Source: Chloroflexota bacterium
Lineage (GTDB): Bacteria > Chloroflexota > Anaerolineae > UBA1429
Direction: 5' to 3'
Assembly (NCBI GenBank): GCA_014360745.1
Contig: JACIWY010000209.1
Location: 1-6,531 of the forward strand
Length of the DNA: 6,531 bases
Notes under the pieces: generated by a model
Seen by the model: only the letters and a program-made list of their open reading frames with translations
Databases searched by the model: none
Told to the model about the DNA's origin: nothing
Translations under genes and position numbers: made by a program
Part shown: piece after piece, positions 5,609-6,531 of the stretch
Layout of the letters: every line of letters starts with the position of its first letter
Position numbering within the stretch: the stretch's first letter is position 1

Positions 5609-6524
5609 ACGAGAACAGCGGAGCCACAAGATAACCGATACACAAAAGCAATCCCATCGCCAGGTGAAGCTGAATCGTCGTTGCCAAGGCCGGGATCAAC
5701 CGGGGCACATCGCTGTGATACCGCTTGACCCCCTGGATGGCGCGATAACCAAGCGGGGCGGTCAACAACCCCAAGAGTGAGAGCGTAGGCATCGCGCCCA
5801 GCAACACCTCCACGATCAGGCTTATATAAGCGGCCACGATCACCAGGGTAAAAGCTTGGACCGCCCGTCTCTCGCCCAATACAACGGGCAATGTCTTTTT
5901 GCCTACCCGCCGGTCTGCCTCTGCATCAGGGAACTCGTTGGCGTACAGAATGGCTGAGACGAGGAAAGCGATGGGCAGCGAGGTGAACAATGGAGCTGAG
6001 GCGAAGCGCTGCGTCTGTACATAATAGGAGCCCAACACAACCAACAGCCCACAGGCCAGGCCGGTGGCGAGCTCCCCCACCCCAGGAGCGAGATAGTAGA
6101 GTCCGATGCGCGGGGCATTGTGCAAGACGGCGATCAAAACGCCAACGAAACCTATCGCCAGAATACCCCAACCTCGCACCGCCGTCAAGTAGATGCCGAC
6201 GGCGATCCCGACGACATAGAAAGCCAGCGACCCGGCCAGCACGCCGCCTGGGGTCAAGACCCCCTCTTGGATCGCGCGGCTTCCTCCACTAAAGGGCGTT
6301 GGCGTGAGGTTGTAGGCATCGTTGCCCGAGAGGTGATCAAAGTAATCGTTGCTCATGTTCAGGCCGCCGTTGATGGCCACGACGCCGACCAGCGTGAGCA
6401 AAAGATAACCAAGATGGAGGGTGCCCTCCGACCGGGCGACCAAGGCGCCCAAGAGAGCGGGGATAATAACCGCGGTGAAAAAGGGCGCGCGCGTGATTCG
6501 TACCCATTTTTGTATGCGATTCAC
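5607..6524 (-). CDS. menA: UbiA-superfamily prenyltransferase, probable 1,4-dihydroxy-2-naphthoate polyprenyltransferase (MenA)
   Basis: A 305-residue integral membrane protein with about eight or nine hydrophobic segments. It shows the two Asp-rich, Mg-diphosphate-binding motifs of the UbiA superfamily: NDYFDHLSGND (N59, D60, D63, D69) and NEFPDAEADRRVGKKT (D200, E202, D204). Together with TPFSGGSRAIQEG (residues 77-88) these fit the MenA branch, which transfers the polyprenyl tail onto dihydroxynaphthoate to make demethylmenaquinone in the cytoplasmic membrane. The adjoining polyprenyl diphosphate synthase gene supports this, since it would supply the tail. A futalosine-pathway prenyltransferase acting on a related naphthoate is not excluded. 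The frame starts with GTG at 6524 (protein begins MNRIQKWVRITRAPFF), and the N-terminus looks complete compared with relatives. The frame remains open for the 7 bases to the window edge, so a slightly earlier start outside is possible. The GTGA at the start could be a 4-nt overlap with the stop of a gene upstream, off the window. Confidence 0.88.
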   Translation of the reverse strand: MNRIQKWVRITRAPFFTAVIIPALLGALVARSEGTLHLGYLLLTLVGVVAINGGLNMSNDYFDHLSGNDAYNLTPTPFSGGSRAIQEGVLTPGGVLAGSLAFYVVGIAVGIYLTAVRGWGILAIGFVGVLIAVLHNAPRIGLYYLAPGVGELATGLACGLLVVLGSYYVQTQRFASAPLFTSLPIAFLVSAILYANEFPDAEADRRVGKKTLPVVLGERRAVQAFTLVIVAAYISLIVEVLLGAMPTLSLLGLLTAPLGYRAIQGVKRYHSDVPRLIPALATTIQLHLAMGLLLCIGYLVAPLFS

Positions 6525-6531
6525 TTGTCCG

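Noticed and set aside
5599..5643. Earlier ATG for the polyprenyl synthase
   Set aside because: It overlaps the MenA-like coding region by 37 nt. ATG 5598 has a properly spaced GAGG and gives a normal N-terminus for the family.
1..6531. Mobile elements, CRISPR arrays, tRNA or rRNA genes
   Set aside because: No transposase or integrase frame, terminal inverted repeats, regular spaced direct repeats or cloverleaf-like sequence was seen. The only tandem repeat is the stalk-coding one.

Overview
The window looks like a chromosomal piece of a respiring bacterium, most probably a member of the Chloroflexota (an Anaerolineae- or Ardenticatenia-type lineage). The main clue is the decaheme lipoprotein: right after its lipobox cysteine it carries a Val-Glu/Val-Thr repeat stalk of a kind I associate with Chloroflexota lipoproteins. 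DNA composition is moderately GC-rich and even throughout, and I see no insertion sequence, phage gene, CRISPR array, tRNA or rRNA. The taxonomic call is from memory of the families, not from a search.

All five genes lie on the minus strand, so they read from the right edge to the left. In transcription order they are: a UbiA-superfamily prenyltransferase, probably MenA (6524-5607, GTG start close to the window edge); a long-chain polyprenyl diphosphate synthase (5598-4597); a NapC/NirT-type membrane-anchored cytochrome c with 15 haem-attachment motifs (4561-2714); and a ten-haem lipoprotein cytochrome built from two tandem five-haem modules (2637-424). A strong intrinsic terminator (371-406) ends this set. 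A separate extended -10 promoter (326-353) and a leader of about 90 nt then drive a methylenetetrahydrofolate reductase-family gene whose start is at 231 and which runs off the left edge.

The first four genes make a coherent working set. The polyprenyl synthase makes the isoprenoid tail, the MenA-like enzyme attaches it to the naphthoate head to give (demethyl)menaquinone, the NapC-like protein would oxidise menaquinol at the membrane, and the 25 haems of the two cytochromes could carry electrons to an acceptor at the cell surface. The terminal acceptor cannot be read from the sequence: neither cytochrome has a recognisable catalytic haem such as the CxxCK of NrfA.

The points most worth a second look are the quinone-synthesis plus quinol-oxidation gene arrangement, the duplicated pentaheme module with EF-hand-like loops (one lost in the second copy), and the NapC fusion, whose first haem motif is CX3CH without the usual following Met and whose eighth is CX4CH.
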